Shown here in pieces: positions 5,811-5,929 of a DNA stretch of 5,929 bases. The stretch covers positions 1 through 5,929 of the forward strand of contig JBEKYH010000333.1 of NCBI GenBank assembly GCA_049511115.1, in the 5' to 3' direction. The position numbers and the translations under genes are program-made. The stretch comes from JBEKYH01 sp049511115 (lineage in GTDB: Bacteria > Planctomycetota > Phycisphaerae > Tepidisphaerales > Tepidisphaeraceae). Below the pieces are notes generated by a model, which did no database searches, was not told where the DNA came from, and saw nothing but the letters and a program-made list of their open reading frames with translations. Every line of letters starts with the position of its first letter. The first letter of the stretch is position 1.

Positions 5811-5850
5811 GCGTTCACCTTGTCACCCCCTCACCTTGTCACCTTGTCAT
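5811..5850 (-). repeat. Tandem 8-bp repeat array (GTGACAAG-like), minus orientation
   Basis: Read on the minus strand: ATGACAAG, GTGACAAG, GTGAGGGG, GTGACAAG, then a degenerate GTGAACGC. It is the inverted relative of the array at 4433-4480. It sits in the 65-bp gap between the right-edge gene's stop and the hypothetical gene's start, 17 nt before the latter's ATG. Confidence 0.8.
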
Positions 5851-5858
5851 CCCTCCCC

Positions 5859-5929
5859 CTACCCCGGCTCCTCCGACTCCGACTCAATCTCATCATCCGC
5901 GACATGCCGGATAAACCGGTTGTACGCGG
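5859..5929 (-). CDS. C-terminal end of an unidentified protein (cut by window edge)
   Basis: An open minus-strand frame enters from the right edge, encodes 22 residues with the core NRFIRHVADDEIE and an acidic tail (ESESEEPG), and stops at TAG 5859-5861. The other two minus frames are less plausible: one stops after 11 codons, and the other runs on into the octamer array as a low-complexity Arg/Ser-rich frame. Acidic, low-complexity tails are common at real C-termini. The fragment is too short to name a family. Confidence 0.5.
   Translation of the reverse strand, partial: AYNRFIRHVADDEIESESEEPG

Overview
The window is GC-rich bacterial DNA. It holds four genes packed on the minus strand in the left two thirds, then a divergent plus-strand gene and two minus-strand genes (one only a fragment) on the right. 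I lean towards Planctomycetota or a similarly repeat-laden lineage. The reasons are a PPi-type phosphofructokinase beside arginine succinyltransferase (AST) genes, and many short GC-rich palindromic repeats in the gaps. No rRNA or other phylogenetic marker is present, so this stays an inference.

Left region (1-2947, all minus, read right to left): an M20 metallo-hydrolase, then astA (arginine N-succinyltransferase), then the N-terminal 164 codons of astD (succinylglutamate semialdehyde dehydrogenase), which runs off the left edge. M20 and astA are 32 bp apart, and astA and astD overlap by 4 nt (GTGA), so this looks like one operon. AstA begins ammonia-producing arginine catabolism by succinylating arginine; AstD oxidises succinylglutamate semialdehyde to succinylglutamate. 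The classical last step, removal of succinate by AstE, could be done here by the M20 enzyme; that is a hypothesis. The M20 gene carries a remarkable in-frame insertion of about 138 bp, made of two inverted copies of a 42-bp palindromic repeat.

Middle (2948-4287): a 146-bp gap with a long inverted repeat built from 9-bp units, preceded in transcription by a PPi-dependent 6-phosphofructokinase (minus). The gap and hairpin may separate it transcriptionally from the ast genes.

Right region (4288-5929): a 303-bp divergent intergenic region with an 8-bp tandem repeat (GTGACAAG-like); a UbiE/MenG-like methyltransferase on plus; a pair of GTGGGC-type hairpins between convergent genes; an unrecognised 148-residue protein on minus; a second GTGACAAG-like array in inverted orientation; and the last 22 codons of another minus-strand gene at the right edge.

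The most notable theme is the repeat load: at least five different short repeat types sit at gene junctions. One lies inside a coding sequence without breaking its frame, and others supply or abut stop codons. I found no CRISPR array, tRNA, rRNA, transposase or phage gene.
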